64,000 nt of DNA, taken from assembly GCF_022539315.1 (NCBI RefSeq), contig NC_066322.1, forward strand, positions 18,114,765 through 18,178,764, read 5' to 3'. The notes under the pieces were generated by a model. It searched no databases. It saw only the letters and a program-made list of their open reading frames with translations, and was not told the origin of the DNA. A program made the translations under genes and the position numbers. Source of the DNA: Serinus canaria. Taxonomy: Eukaryota; Chordata; Aves; Passeriformes; Fringillidae. Below are positions 39,488-51,458 of this stretch, piece by piece; within the stretch, counting starts at the first letter, position 1; each line of letters opens with the position of its first letter.

Positions 39488-40345
39488 GTGCTCCAGTCTA
39501 TAACTTTGTGGGATGAAGCCCATATTCTTCGAGTACCTTCACGCTAATACTACATTTAAACAGACACACATCCAAATACACTGGTAGATATCCTGGAGGA
39601 GAGCCCTGTACTTATCCCAGAGAAGCACACTCTTTCTTCTCCTTCAAACTTGCCCTATCAGAATCTGGCAAAATAAATAGAGAACATTTCACATTTTTAT
39701 TAAAGAAAACTGGAAAACCTGCCCAAGCAGTAGCTTAACTGAGTATAAGGCTTGAAATCTATAGGTAGTTATCCTCTGTCCTCCTGGAGGCCAGATAAGC
39801 CTTGTATGGAGTTAGACAAAAATCTAGGCAAGCAAAGTGACACTCTTTTCCATATTTTTTTCTAAATGGTTGAGAAATGCAACATAAGGTGCTTTATTTA
39901 TCCCATTTCTTTAAATGGCCTACATGTGTAAGTAAGTTGTTCTGCTAAATGCATGAAACAGTGCCCTAGGTTTCTTAAGAGCTGGATGCTTATTGAGGAG
40001 GTATTTTGGGGAATTTTAACTTGATTCATTCTGCTGCAAATAACTGTAGTCCTTCTCCTGAAACAATGCATGCATTTGAATCAACTCATTGTCTAACACT
40101 CGAGCCCAAAAAAGGCAAACTAAGACAAACCCTCCAGCTTCTTGTCAACTCCCAACTGCCACCACCCCAAATCTTTTACTATGGCCTGCACAAAAACACA
40201 TGGATTCCAGGAGGTGTATGTTTTGATTTACAAAATTCTTGTACAATAGCTCGGGTTTGCACAGAACAGGTTGACACAAGATGAGGCAGGTAAGCAAGCA
40301 CAGAAACCCTTTGGCTGCACAGGAGCTCAGAGGAGAGCACAACCT

Positions 40346-40381
40346 CAGCTGCAGCTGTGTCAGCTTGGCTTCCACCAGCTG
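40346..40381. promoter_or_regulatory. cluster of three CAGCTG E-boxes
   Basis: CAGCTG occurs at 40346-40351, directly again at 40352-40357, and at 40376-40381. Tandem E-boxes of this core bind class I/II bHLH dimers. Such hexamers are common by chance in GC-rich avian DNA, so this is only a candidate site. Confidence 0.25.
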
Positions 40382-40854
40382 CACCCCTGCAGGAGCTGCA
40401 GCCCCTGTCCCCATGTCTCTGAGGAAAAGTCTGGAACACAAAAGCTATTGCAGAACAATTGCTCCAAGATATTTAAATCTAGATACTTATTTATTCTCCT
40501 AAGAAATCCTGCCTTTCCTAATAAGAAATAGGTTATAGAGACATGGGACAGGGTGGGCTCCTCCAGGTTAAGTGAACGCCATTAAAGTATTTACTTACCT
40601 CAACTAACCATGTCTTCTCCCAGTGGGACAGGATCAGGACCAGTCACAAAGCAGCTGGTGGAGAGAGCAGGGCAGCTTCAACCACAAGTCCCAACATCAG
40701 GCACATTCACAGCACCCACCTGGGGCCACACTTAGGGGACAATCTGCAGGTCAGGATCAAAGCCAGATACACTCTGCAGACTGCCAGCCAGGCTCATACT
40801 GACAGGACAGCTCTGTCACCAAGCCTGGAGGCCCACAACAGGCCAGAGCCCACC

Positions 40855-40868
40855 CCAGCAGGGGGCAC
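40855..40868 (+). promoter_or_regulatory. near-consensus CTCF binding motif
   Basis: CCAGCAGGGGGCAC fits the CTCF core CCASYAGRKGGC at all twelve core positions. It sits in a GC-rich patch (about 40620-41000) in an otherwise AT-rich neighbourhood. The motif points along the plus strand and lies about 3.8 kb from the CpG island at 44.6 kb. A boundary or insulator role is inferred; occupancy cannot be read from sequence. Confidence 0.55.
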
Positions 40869-41103
40869 AGACCAGGAGCTGGAGGCCAGAAGCCCCACAA
40901 CACTACTGAGAAACAAGAGGATGCAAAGGGCTGAGCTTAAATCCTGAGTCCCTGGAGGGGGTGGGATGCCCCAGGTGAGGCTGGTCAGGGGCATTAATAC
41001 CTATCAGTGCCTTGAGGCACCTGACACCTAATTTATTGTTCAATTAATCTCTGTGCACATTTACAGCAAAGTGGGGGATTAGACTGCATTATACCATGTG
41101 CTT

Positions 41104-41155
41104 AAAAAAAAAAAAAAAAAACAACAAAAACAAAACCCCACCAAAGCAAACCCCA
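41104..41155 (+). repeat. A18 run followed by A/C-rich low-complexity DNA
   Basis: Eighteen A residues at 41104-41121 lead into a CAACAAAAACAAAACCCCAC-type tail. It could be the tail of a retroposed sequence, but no AATAAA, coding remnant or flanking duplication was found. I treat it as simple sequence. Confidence 0.7.
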
Positions 41156-43794
41156 GGTATCCCAGTGAAAATATTGAGAGAGACCCTTATTAAAAATACC
41201 AGCTGTGATATGAAGCCTCAGAGGGGATATGAGGTTTTATTCAATATTTCCTAGCTGAACTCAACACTCTGCTTGGGGAGCTACAATAGTGCACAATCAA
41301 AACCTTCTCTTATTTATCACAACAGTCTACTGTATTGTGTCACATTGTTGCTGGTACAGAAGTTATTTAATATCATTTTTTAAATTGTAAATTACAGCTC
41401 CAAAATTTTCCACACGCTTTATTCAATACCCATTGAAATGTTATGTTAATTGCTCCAAAATAGGTGGAATTTGTCATCAAAGAACAGATCAAGATCCCAC
41501 TAACTTAAAACAGCCTTTTTCTTCTGCCTGAAAAGAGTAGGACTACCTGGGGATATTTTTTTCCTTTGCCAAGGGGGAAAATCAGACCGATGAGAGTTTG
41601 CTCATCAGGAAGATGTATAATGTATTTTATCTTCAGTTTTTGAGAAAACCCTGTGTCAGAAACGTGTATTGTAGGTGGAATAAATTCACTGCTGTATAAA
41701 ATTAGAAATCATTCTGAGATCACATGTAAAACAAACATGGTCAACAATAAGGTTGTTTTAAAAGCTATTTGATTTGTGGTAATATTCTTCTTCTAATACA
41801 CTATCATTAGTATTTTATTGATCTCAAAGTTCTTGGTATTTCAAAGGCTCTGATTAAAATTTTCTCCAAATATAGGGAAAAAATCTATTGTACCAATTAT
41901 ACGAGCAATCTGAAGTCTGTAGTATGTGTCGCTTTACAGGACAAAACACTAGCAAAAGGAAACAAAAGCCAGTGTCAATCTTCAATGAAATTAACACAAT
42001 TTAAAGCTGCTCCAGGCAAAACAATGAAATCTGTAATTTATCAGCACTGGATAACATCACCAGGAGAATTATTTAATGATTAACTACAGTGGGCTGGAGC
42101 CTGAGGTGAGGCGTGTTGGCTTACGGCTGCTCTCGGAGCGTGCTCTGCCTCAGAGCTGAACCACCGGCCATTGCCACTGCAGAATAAAGCCCAGCAGGGC
42201 TGCTCTGCTGCCTGGGACACCACTGGGGCAAGGGGAATATGGAGATGAACTCTTCACCAGCTTTGCAAGTGTAGGAGTGCCCTGGACTGGCAATGAAAGC
42301 ACTGATGCATTGGAAGAGCTTTAAATGCAAAACCAATAAAACCACTCACCATAGGAAGGGCAGAAGCTGCTCTGTCACTGATGCAGATTTTATCACTGAC
42401 CCTTGTAGAAACAAGATTTCACACCAAGTATTTTTTGCTATAAAGAACTGAAAAGAGGAAGGAACTTCATGTTAGTATTTAATATTGTAGCTTAAGTACT
42501 GGCAAATTACATTTCTGCGCTTCACAGAAGCAATCTGCCACTGTGACTAAACAGATTTTTGTGTCAGAGCTTAATGATGGGGCTCAGAGTGACCAGGGGA
42601 AGTCATGGGGAGAGGTGCCACATTTATCAGCCTCCCATGGGGTACAGAAACACAGACAGCATTCCAGAATGGGGAACCAACGACCTGGAAATAAGGAAAA
42701 GGGCTTGACTATCAAGCCACCCTAATCACAGAGAGGCCAAACTGATGTAACCAAGAGCAGACAGCCTTGGGAAGGACCCCTGGTTTGTGGGCACATATGC
42801 ACCTCTCATCCCTGCACGTAGCTCAGCTTTGGGCTCAGCTTTGGTGCCCACTGCTGGTGCCTGTGGCCAGCACCCTGCAGGGCCACCCGTGTCCTGCCAC
42901 CCCAGCACAGCCCTGCTGCTGCCTTGGGGCACAGTGGCCTTGGATTCACACGGAGGGCACAGCTCAGCTGGGAGAGGCACAGAGGTCCATCCCAGCAGTG
43001 CCACCCAGCCTCTGCTCCTAGGGGCAGCCACAGGATCCCTACAGACCTGAAAGAGATGAATTCCAAGCAGTATTTGGGAAAGTCAAAGAGCTGTTGGCTT
43101 TTCCATGTGGCTGAACAGCTCCCAGCTGAAGTCTGTGCTCCAGACTTGGCCCTGGCCCTGCCACTGTTGCTTGGCTCAGGGCTGCTGGCTCGGTCCTGGC
43201 ACCTCCCAGCTTTAGGATGGGGTTTGGATCGTAGGTGTGTGAGAGACTACACCAGGATGGAGCCAGAAAGGTTTGGAGCAAGTGCATTTCCTCTCCTGGG
43301 AGCAGCACTCTGTCTGTCTGTGAAGCTACGCCTCTGCATGGCTTTCTATAGCCCATGAGCAAGGAAGGCACCTAATTCCTTTTATTATATTTTGTTGCCT
43401 GAAGACAGTGAAAGTGTTGAGACAGAAATATCCTACATCAACTTCTCCATCATGGTAATTAAATAGTGCATGGGCTGTTGATTTAATAATGCATTTTTGC
43501 TATAAAGATGCTCAGAGTGTGTAAGGTATCTTCATTGCAATCCATTGGGACATTAGCTATGTGTTACCTTGGTCATTTTGTGTCTGGGTTCTTTCAAATT
43601 TGTCATTTTTATGCACCCTCCAAAATGTCTTCAGACTGGCAGATCCTTCTTCATTATAACTTCTGGGATGAACATCAACAAAGTTCTCATTGCTACAATT
43701 AACAAAAGTAAGGCTGTGCCATCAAAAGACGATTGCCAGTAATATCTATACACAGATTCTACTGTTCTCCCTCTAAGTCTTGCTGCTGATTACC
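41156..43794. other. non-coding stretch with a GC-rich patch at 42720-43370
   Basis: AT-rich to about 42050, then mixed. The GC-rich patch 42720-43370 is open in several frames on both strands (up to 144 codons) without domains. CpG is sparse there, so it is not a CpG island. Confidence 0.5.
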
Positions 43795-43808
43795 GGGGGG
43801 GGGGGGGG
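43795..43808. repeat. G14 homopolymer
   Basis: Fourteen consecutive G residues. Such runs are slippage-prone, can stack as quadruplexes and are often mis-sized in assemblies. Confidence 0.95.
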
Positions 43809-44639
43809 AGGTTTTCCTCAAGAATATGTTGTTTTTCTAGTTTGCTATTAGCCTCCACAAATGACTGTGTGATGCAGTTTTGTGTCTCCAAGCCTACAGT
43901 AAATGAGAAACATTTTGTAGAATTTTCTTCTGCTCTTGAATTTTTCAACATGCACATGGGATAAGAATGTAACAAGACTCCAATAGAATTTTATAATTGG
44001 ATCAAAACACAGTTCACCCACATATGAGCTGGATTGGTTGTGATAGATGTCAGGAGAAATTCTAAGGCAATACTAAAATTCTTTTATTCCATAACTGCCA
44101 AATAAAATAGTACTAAAAGCCTGTGAGCAAAAGCCTCCTGGTTTGGCTGGGATTAAATAGGAAAAGAGTAATCAGATAGTGGATGAGGCATCAGTAAAAT
44201 CAAATTACGTGAAGCCAAATGATACGATTGCCATACCACCCTCCCTACCTCCATTTCTGTTTCGGTTCTGAACACATTAATCACGACTACATCATTCGCA
44301 CCTTGAACCCAGAGCAGGTATCCCATCTTAGGGAATAACCAAAGGCTGAAACCCCCTCAGTGTGTGCAGTGCCTCCTTGCAGCTCCTCCGCTGCTATTTA
44401 GACCTGATCAGACCCGGTCAGCGCCCAGATGGGGGTGGCCAGCCAGAGCGTGCGTCTTCCTGGGTTATTTACCCTGAAGCTGAAATACTGACTTGCCTGC
44501 TTTCAAGAAGAGGCAGTGATGTTTCCTCAAGGGTCTGCAGGCTGGTGCCTGGCCCCACCCGTCTGGGCTGAAGGATCCTCCTGGCCCCACATTGCAAAGC
44601 TGAAGTTTCCAGGGACCCCGTTCATCAGTCCTGCCCCAT
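43809..44639. other. CpG-island upstream shore, no gene seen
   Basis: AT-rich at first, becoming GC-rich with scattered CpG from about 44390 towards the island. No exon recognised. Confidence 0.5.
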
Positions 44640-45219
44640 GGCCGGCTTGTGGCACAGCTCCAGCCGCTGCCTGCCCAGGAGGCTCCCGGCACCGGAGCTC
44701 AGCCTCCTTCCTCTGCGCCGTGTGTCCCCAGCCCCGGCGGAGCTGAGCTGTCCCACACACGCCGTGTGCTCCGAGCCGGGGAGCTCAGGTGGGCGAGCTC
44801 CCGCTGGAGCAGCCCTTCCTGCACCGGGAGCTGCGCACGGAGCTCTTCCCGGGCGCCGCAGGACCCGGCTCCGAGACACCGAACTCGGCCCTGAAAGCAG
44901 AGCAGAAGCCAGAGCCCCTGCCAAAATGCTCCCGTTTCTTCACGGAACACGAGGAGAAGCTGTGCGGGAGCGCTCCCGGTCGGCGCTGCACCCTCGGAGA
45001 GCAGCCTGCGGGCAGGCCGGGCGGCGGGCCCGGATGAGCTCACCCTGGCCGGCGGCGGTCTCCGGCCCCCGGCCGCGATGGCGTCGCCCTGACCTGCGCT
45101 CCCGAGCGGGGAGAACAAAAGCACCGAGGGCGAAGCAACCGCCAGCGCTCCCGAAGCCCCGGTGCAACCTTCCATTGTTGTGTGCAGTGCCTAGATTGTA
45201 TGTCAGCGATGTAACATAA
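44638..45219 (+). other. Arg/Pro-rich open frame in the CpG island, doubtful
   Basis: The ATG at 44638 sits in a strong initiation context (CCCCATGGC) and opens 193 codons rich in Arg, Ala and Pro, ending in a stop just past the island. Stops are rare in DNA this GC-rich, and the minus strand is open too (44699-45175), so composition explains the length. No domain is recognised. It could be the 5' part of a transcript, but I would not call it a protein without RNA evidence. Confidence 0.12.
44640..45170. promoter_or_regulatory. CpG island, likely promoter
   Basis: I count about 56 CpG in roughly 540 bases of about two-thirds GC, an observed/expected ratio near 0.9, whereas the flanks are CpG-poor. 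This is the only such block in the window. No canonical TATA box was seen, as usual for CpG-island promoters. Possible first-exon donors exist on both strands: plus CAG|GTGGGC (GT at 44789-44790) and minus CCAGG|GTGAGC (GT at 45043-45042). The minus donor is the better match. Just to the right lies AATTAATTAG-type AT-rich DNA (45218-45230) with homeodomain-like cores. The promoter may serve an alternative first exon, a lncRNA or a developmental gene outside the window. Direction is undecided. Confidence 0.75.
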
Positions 45220-48200
45220 TTAATTAGATTTAGATTAGAGAATACATTAGACACAGTGAAATGCTACCTTCCTGCCTGTCCATCCCTGGAAGAACTGGGC
45301 ACAGTTTCTTTCCTTATGCATATTCCCTTAATAATATATTTGTCACAAGGATTCTTCCTACACCCATCTGGCATATAGATATTTTTCCAAATTTGTCATT
45401 TTTTATGTTCCAAAACCTATTTTACTTCACATGCTTTCATAATGAAGCAGCAAAAGCCTGCCATAGCTTGATATATGTAGCAGAAATCACATCTGTGCCA
45501 GGCTGTTTTCTAATCAGATAAAGCACTGAATACCTGCAGTGCTTTTTCTTCTGGCCTTTGAATAGATACACCTGAGTGACTTCCAGTGCTTGTCTAGCTT
45601 TGCATTTACAATTACTACAAAATACCATTCCTACTTCTAACTTTCAGCTAATTTTAGTGCTTTTAAAGCAAAAGAAAAAGAACCATTAGAATTGCCTAGT
45701 GGTCCCCCGCACAATGCAGACCATGGAAAGTCATTCTGCAACTTGGGCATCAGCCCAAACACTCGTGCTTGAATTAGAGTGTACTTTTCAGAAGGACATT
45801 TGCCCTCATTTCTCCTTTTAATGCTGTCAATCACACCATAGAATTTAGATATCTGTTACTAGTGAGGAGTGAAATGGGCAACAGAGTGGGGACTTCAGTG
45901 AGTTTGCTCTTACCAAATGTGGGCTCCAGACAGAAGGAGAAAAAGAGGCGTGATGTCCCATTTTCACCAGCAGCATAAGTCTGTGGTGCAAAGAACTTCA
46001 CTTAACAGAGTCGTAGGAAGATGCTTCTACTTTTCTCTGAGCCTTCACCTGCCTTACTGTGGCCTGGCTCCTCACCACTGGCTGGCTCCTTTGCATGCAC
46101 TCAAACAACAGGCAAGATGGATTCTGCAGGAGATAATTTCATCTGAAGCCACATTAACTCCCCAGACACACTGTCTGCTTCTTGTGGTACATCCCAGGAG
46201 AGGCTTCGTTGGCACAGCAGAGACAGGAAGGCTGATGGTTTGTGGCACTCCCCTATGCCAAATCCCGGGAGACACTTCCTCCTACTTTGAATTTCCTCTG
46301 TTCATATAAAGCAAAAGGACAATCTGAGGCATTGCTCTCAGTATAGTTCAAAACACAGTTTGAAGTGTGAATTTTTCAATATTTGAAGCATTGGCTTTTA
46401 TGATTTATTTATTGATATTTCAGGACAAGCATCACAGAGTGAGGCTGGCGCCTAGTCCAAATGTAACAACAATCATTGAATGAATAGCAATATTTTCATA
46501 GACGTTTTGTCCATTACTATGCAGATAAATTTTGTCTCTGTATAATAACACAAAGATATCAAGATGATAAGATCAAGCATATTGGAGAAATGCTACAAAA
46601 ACTCTACTCTGAACTGGAACAGTTCATATTGCTTCATTTCTGACAACAGCGTGCACTTTATGAACAGAGCCTGGCTTTATAGTGGGTGTGACTCAGGCAT
46701 AGGAGGTGTGCAGGGTTTGCTCTTTTATCCCTTGAGTCCACCTTGCAATATTGCTGGTATCCGTGTGTAACAGATAGTGTTGTGCACTGGGCTGGAAGAT
46801 AATAAATAGATGTGAGCTGATGATTTACAGGAGGGTGCTTGGAACTCCTTGAACCACTAGGGAAGGGAAACTGTGCTAGTACAAGGTTGTGCTGTCAACC
46901 TCGCAATAGTTTTTCCTCTCTCCTGAGGGCAATTTCTCCAAGATGTAACTTGCTTCCTGCCTCATCATCTGGAAATTCACAAATCAGAGGAATTGTGGTT
47001 AATTACTAAAATGGCTGATCCATAGATCCTTAGCTGTCAGAGCCTGGGGGGAGGGGTATAATTGTTGTTTTCCTCTGAAAAGATTTCTCCTAAAGTGATG
47101 AAATAACTCACATTAATGAAGATTGCAAATAGAAGACTTCTGTGATTATTTCCAATTGTTGCAAGAATTGCTTACTTAAAATGCATTGCTTCTTAAGTGA
47201 AGAAAAAGATATTTCTCCAAACATCCGGAATAAATTTAGCCCTAAAACATTCATAACGAAGGATGAATGCATATCCAGCCTACCACTGCATGTGATCTCT
47301 GATCATACAGTAGTTAAGTTTTACAATCACAGTGATTTATGGTACTAAACTGTGGAGCCTCATATCTGCAGGGGTGTGGGTAAAGGGGTGGAACTCTCAT
47401 CAATCAAAATACTATACTTGTTCAGGATTTGGATAATTAAGGCAGACAGTTAAAAAGCATGAAATAATATTTTTAAAAATGAAATCAGAATACCTATTTG
47501 CATAGTGTTATTAAGCAATACAGTGCTGAGACACCTTTTCAAAAAGCTTGCCTAGAAATCCACTTGTTATCTTGTAGCACTTGATATATGTGTTCTTCAA
47601 ATTCACACTGAGGGTATTTGTAGAGTTGTTATATAATAGACATACTGTCCTCGACTTAAAAACAGGATTACAAATAAAGGCTGTCCTTTCAGTTTATTCC
47701 AAGACATAAGCAAAACAAAAAGAAAAAAAAAATTAAAAAGCACAAGCAATTTTAAAGTGCAAAATTCTGAAATCTCCCTCATCCTATTGATAGTGCTTTT
47801 CTTTCAATTCACCAGTCCCAGGTAGTCAGGCATAATGAGGGGCTAGCACAGGGGAACTGTATTAATCAAACAATGTTCAAAAAAAAAAAGTTTAATTAAC
47901 TGCATATTTTGTAAAAGCCACATTTCATTACTGTTTGTTAGGAAGATGGAAGCATGCACTGGAAACACTAATTCTAATTATTACTTGAAGTGGGAGTTTT
48001 TGGCAGAAGGTCAAGGAATAATAGAAGAATGTGTGAATCTGTGCTACAGCATAGCAGTAAGACTAATCATTTGAATACAGCCAGTTGCTTTTTCTTGGAC
48101 TGTCTGTGTGCTGTTCAATGTTCTGGATGAATCTAACACAATCAGCCTGTTCTCTGGTGTATATCCACTTCCTGCTGACTCAGGGCAGCTTGCCTCTTCT

Positions 48201-51200
48201 GCCATTTATTAAAATGAAACATTCCTATTAAAACACAATTTTTCAGAGAGATGACCAAAGAGATATTAGTAATGACATTATTAAAACTATTTTGTTTAAA
48301 ATGAACTGTCACACTTGTGTGTTGCAAAGCAACACAAACAAATCTATTTCATTTAGTGAGAGATTGCTTTGAAAAGCCGGATTTCTTTCTTTCTATTAGA
48401 AGGTATTGCAGAGGGGATGTGATGTGTGCTCCAGGAAACCTCCAGCTTTTATAGCTATTAGAAAGGAGGAATATTGTTTCTAGTACTCTCCATAGCAAAT
48501 AATGTATAATTCATGGATTTGATTAACATGCAAATATGATCCATGGTCTCCAATGTTTATATCTCCTAATAATCTATTAATGGTTTTAAAAGTAAAGGGT
48601 AATAGAAACATTTTGTATGAGCAACATTTAGTCGTGGCTGTTTGTGTTTTTCTCTAGTTGTATAGTATAAGCATGTATAGAATTAAAACAGAAACAATAG
48701 AAATTAATTAACCTATGATTTTCAAATAAATATTTATTGAATTTAAGGTCACATGGCCAATAATTTGAGATTTGCAAGTGAAAGACCCTATTATCATCAG
48801 ATGAAAACATGCTTTAAAAAAATTGTACTAGGGAATGGAAAGGTACCTGTCCTATAAGTACTGCTTGAAATGACCTCTTGATTTGGAAATAGGATTGTAT
48901 TGAGATTTCAGCTCCCCCATCAAACATGGAGGGGACAAGCAACAAAGAAATTTAACATACATCTCAAAGACTTGGACTTTTTCAGTTCTCTTTGTAACAG
49001 CAGTGGATAGATGAGAGTTCATGGGGGTATGACCTTGTTTAATGTTTTAGGATCAGCTCCTCTCCATTCCCATGCTCTATCTGAAAAGTTAGAGTTGTCA
49101 GTCTGAAAAAATGCCAAAACCCACTTCTTGCTTTGTCAGAGCAAACATGCAGTAATGGCAGGCAGATAATTCCAGATTTTAGGGTTTTCTTCTACCCTGA
49201 GCACTCGCTGCTTTACTTGTTTGCATGTTTTGCCTCCGCCTTTCTGCAGTGTTATTGCACACCCCCCCAGCTGGTACCCCAGCCCATTGCTGAGCCCCTC
49301 ACCTTTCCTTCTCCCTGTCCACAGGAGGATCTGCCAAGGTAGTGATTCACTTCTGTATCAGAAACCACAGAAAGAGAAACAGTGCAAGACATGGCCACAT
49401 CTGCTCTTTGTTAAAAAATACATTTAAAGTAACAATGCTGTAGGCAACAATAAACCATTTTAATCAACTAATGGAAAGAAACATCATGTCAAGGACAGTT
49501 TTGATGATTTTCATTTTATAACCCATAAGCACTGGACAGTATTTTAGACCAGGGTTGAGGACTTTTTCTCTGAGTCTGAAGAGTTTGTCTGAGGATAAGG
49601 AGAAAAAAATAATATGTCAATCTCCACAGCATCTCTCTATATTTCTAATAAACATATTCCTCATATCACATAAATATGAGAGGAATGATGGACTTCTGAA
49701 CATTTATTAGCAAATAAATATAGGGCCTTTTTTAAAACAAATACATATATGATGTCAAAGCCCTTTATTGTATGAGCTGTTCCCTTCCTAGAATGCTGAT
49801 TTCTCAGAGAAATGAGAACAAATTATGTAAGGTTGGGAAACACAAACAGGACTTTGAATCAGCACCTTAGCTCATGCCTTTGTGGGTGACTCTCTGGCAT
49901 GCTGACCATAAGCTTGTGCCAGTGCTTTAATCCTCAAGTGTGACTAAAAAGTCAGTCTCTTACCCCCACTCTTGTATGTTATACCTCTATTATATCTTCC
50001 TCCCGTTTGAGGCATGGAAGAACACTCATAACCCTTCCAGAAATGAGAATTGCCTGAAAGCTACTGCTGTGTGAATTTGGGAAGGTGGGTGGTGGCTACA
50101 AGAGAGGCAGTTCAGAAAACAGTTTATATGCTATTCATATTGACCCATATGTAGAAAAAACCCTGATTTCTTTAGTAGAGGCTACCTGTCAGTACAAACA
50201 ATCACAATTGCATTCACAAGAAAAATACACCAATTTTGCAGGACAAAAAAGCCTGTTGGTACTTAGGCTTCACAGTTCGCCACAGATTTCCTTAATTAAA
50301 TGAATGTAACAAGTTGATTAGACTTGAGAAGCTCTGAGAAAAGTCAGATCCATTTATACTGAAAAGTAGGACTCAGAAATAAATTATTCACAGTTGATTA
50401 GACTAAGACAAGCATTTCTCAAACATTTCTCAATACTTCAGAAAAAGCGACATATTGAACTCTATTTTACTGTGAGGCTCAAAATGGCAATTAACAGTCC
50501 TAAGCTGCATATAAAAACCAGTATGAACCACGTTTACAAGAACATTGTGTGTGAATCAAATTACTTTATCTTTGGTTTGAAGAACTTGGAAATAATTGCC
50601 AATAAGTATTCATGTATAGGACCAGTTTTTTGAAACAAGTTATTTTAATTACTACTAGTGTCAGGAGTATGTGTAGGCAATTTTATTAGATTTAATGTGT
50701 TTAGTGAAGCTCCCTGAACTGTAGCTGGTTTATTTCTGTAGAGGATGAAATATTTAATATAACTTTATTATTCTTACTTTCTAATATTGTATTTATTTCT
50801 AAATGAAATCCCAGCATTTGATGTTTTCACTGCATTCACAGAGAATACCAGGATGAAACACAGCGATGTATTTATCCTCCTGAACATCTGAACATCACGT
50901 AGACATGGCATTCTATAGACTTTATGTATTGTAAAACACATTCCTTTCAAGCTGCATGTATTTAAAGCCTTTTCCATTTGTACCCATACCTGGACCACAG
51001 CACAATGATGAGCAGAAGTTCTTCCATGAAAGAATGTGAATCTGAAAAAAAATAGAGAGGGAAGGTCCCTAAGATGTGATCGTCACAGTCCTGAAAAATT
51101 ATATAAATCCTCCATGATTTTCATTTAGCAGCACTTTCATTTCTAGCAACATTTTTATCAAAAGTGGAGTTCCTTGAAGTTTCCACATCCAAATTACTAA

Positions 51201-51412
51201 AAAAATTAACAAACTAATTATATCAGCAAGTCTGTCTGTAAATAATGCTAAGAAGGCAATTCCAAGATATCCATACAGGTGAATGATAAAATCTTAGCAT
51301 ATGTCTAACAGTGATATGATCTGTGGATTTGCTCCCAGGCCATTTCCAACACTGCAGTGACAGTCCAGCTGCCCAGAGCAGCTTGCACAGCTCAGACACT
51401 CCACTGCATCTG
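45171..51412. other. AT-rich desert, no gene seen
   Basis: Six kilobases of AT-rich DNA with few open frames over 65 codons and no GC-rich patch. The uniform look and frequent ATTA and AATTAATT cores (for example 48702-48711) suit conserved regulatory DNA, but conservation cannot be judged from one sequence. An A-rich run lies at about 47710-47740. Confidence 0.5.
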
Positions 51413-51458
51413 AGGAACAGGCACTGAAGGGTCACAGGAACAGGCACTGAGGCGTCAT
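51413..51458. repeat. tandem duplication, period 23
   Basis: AGGAACAGGCACTGAAGGGT followed by CAC at 51413 repeats at 51436 as AGGAACAGGCACTGAGGCGT followed by CAT, with three mismatches. Two-copy minisatellite seed. Confidence 0.8.

Noticed and set aside
40560..40690. Strong minus-strand donor (GTTGAG|GTAAGT near 40600) as a coding exon end
   Set aside because: All frames between the nearest acceptor-like AG and the donor contain stops; at most a non-coding exon.
41104..41155. A18 tail as evidence of a processed pseudogene
   Set aside because: No AATAAA just upstream, no coding remnant and no flanking duplication seen.
44699..45175. 158-codon minus-strand frame through the CpG island as a protein gene
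   Set aside because: Both strands are open because stops are rare in this composition; no domain is recognisable.
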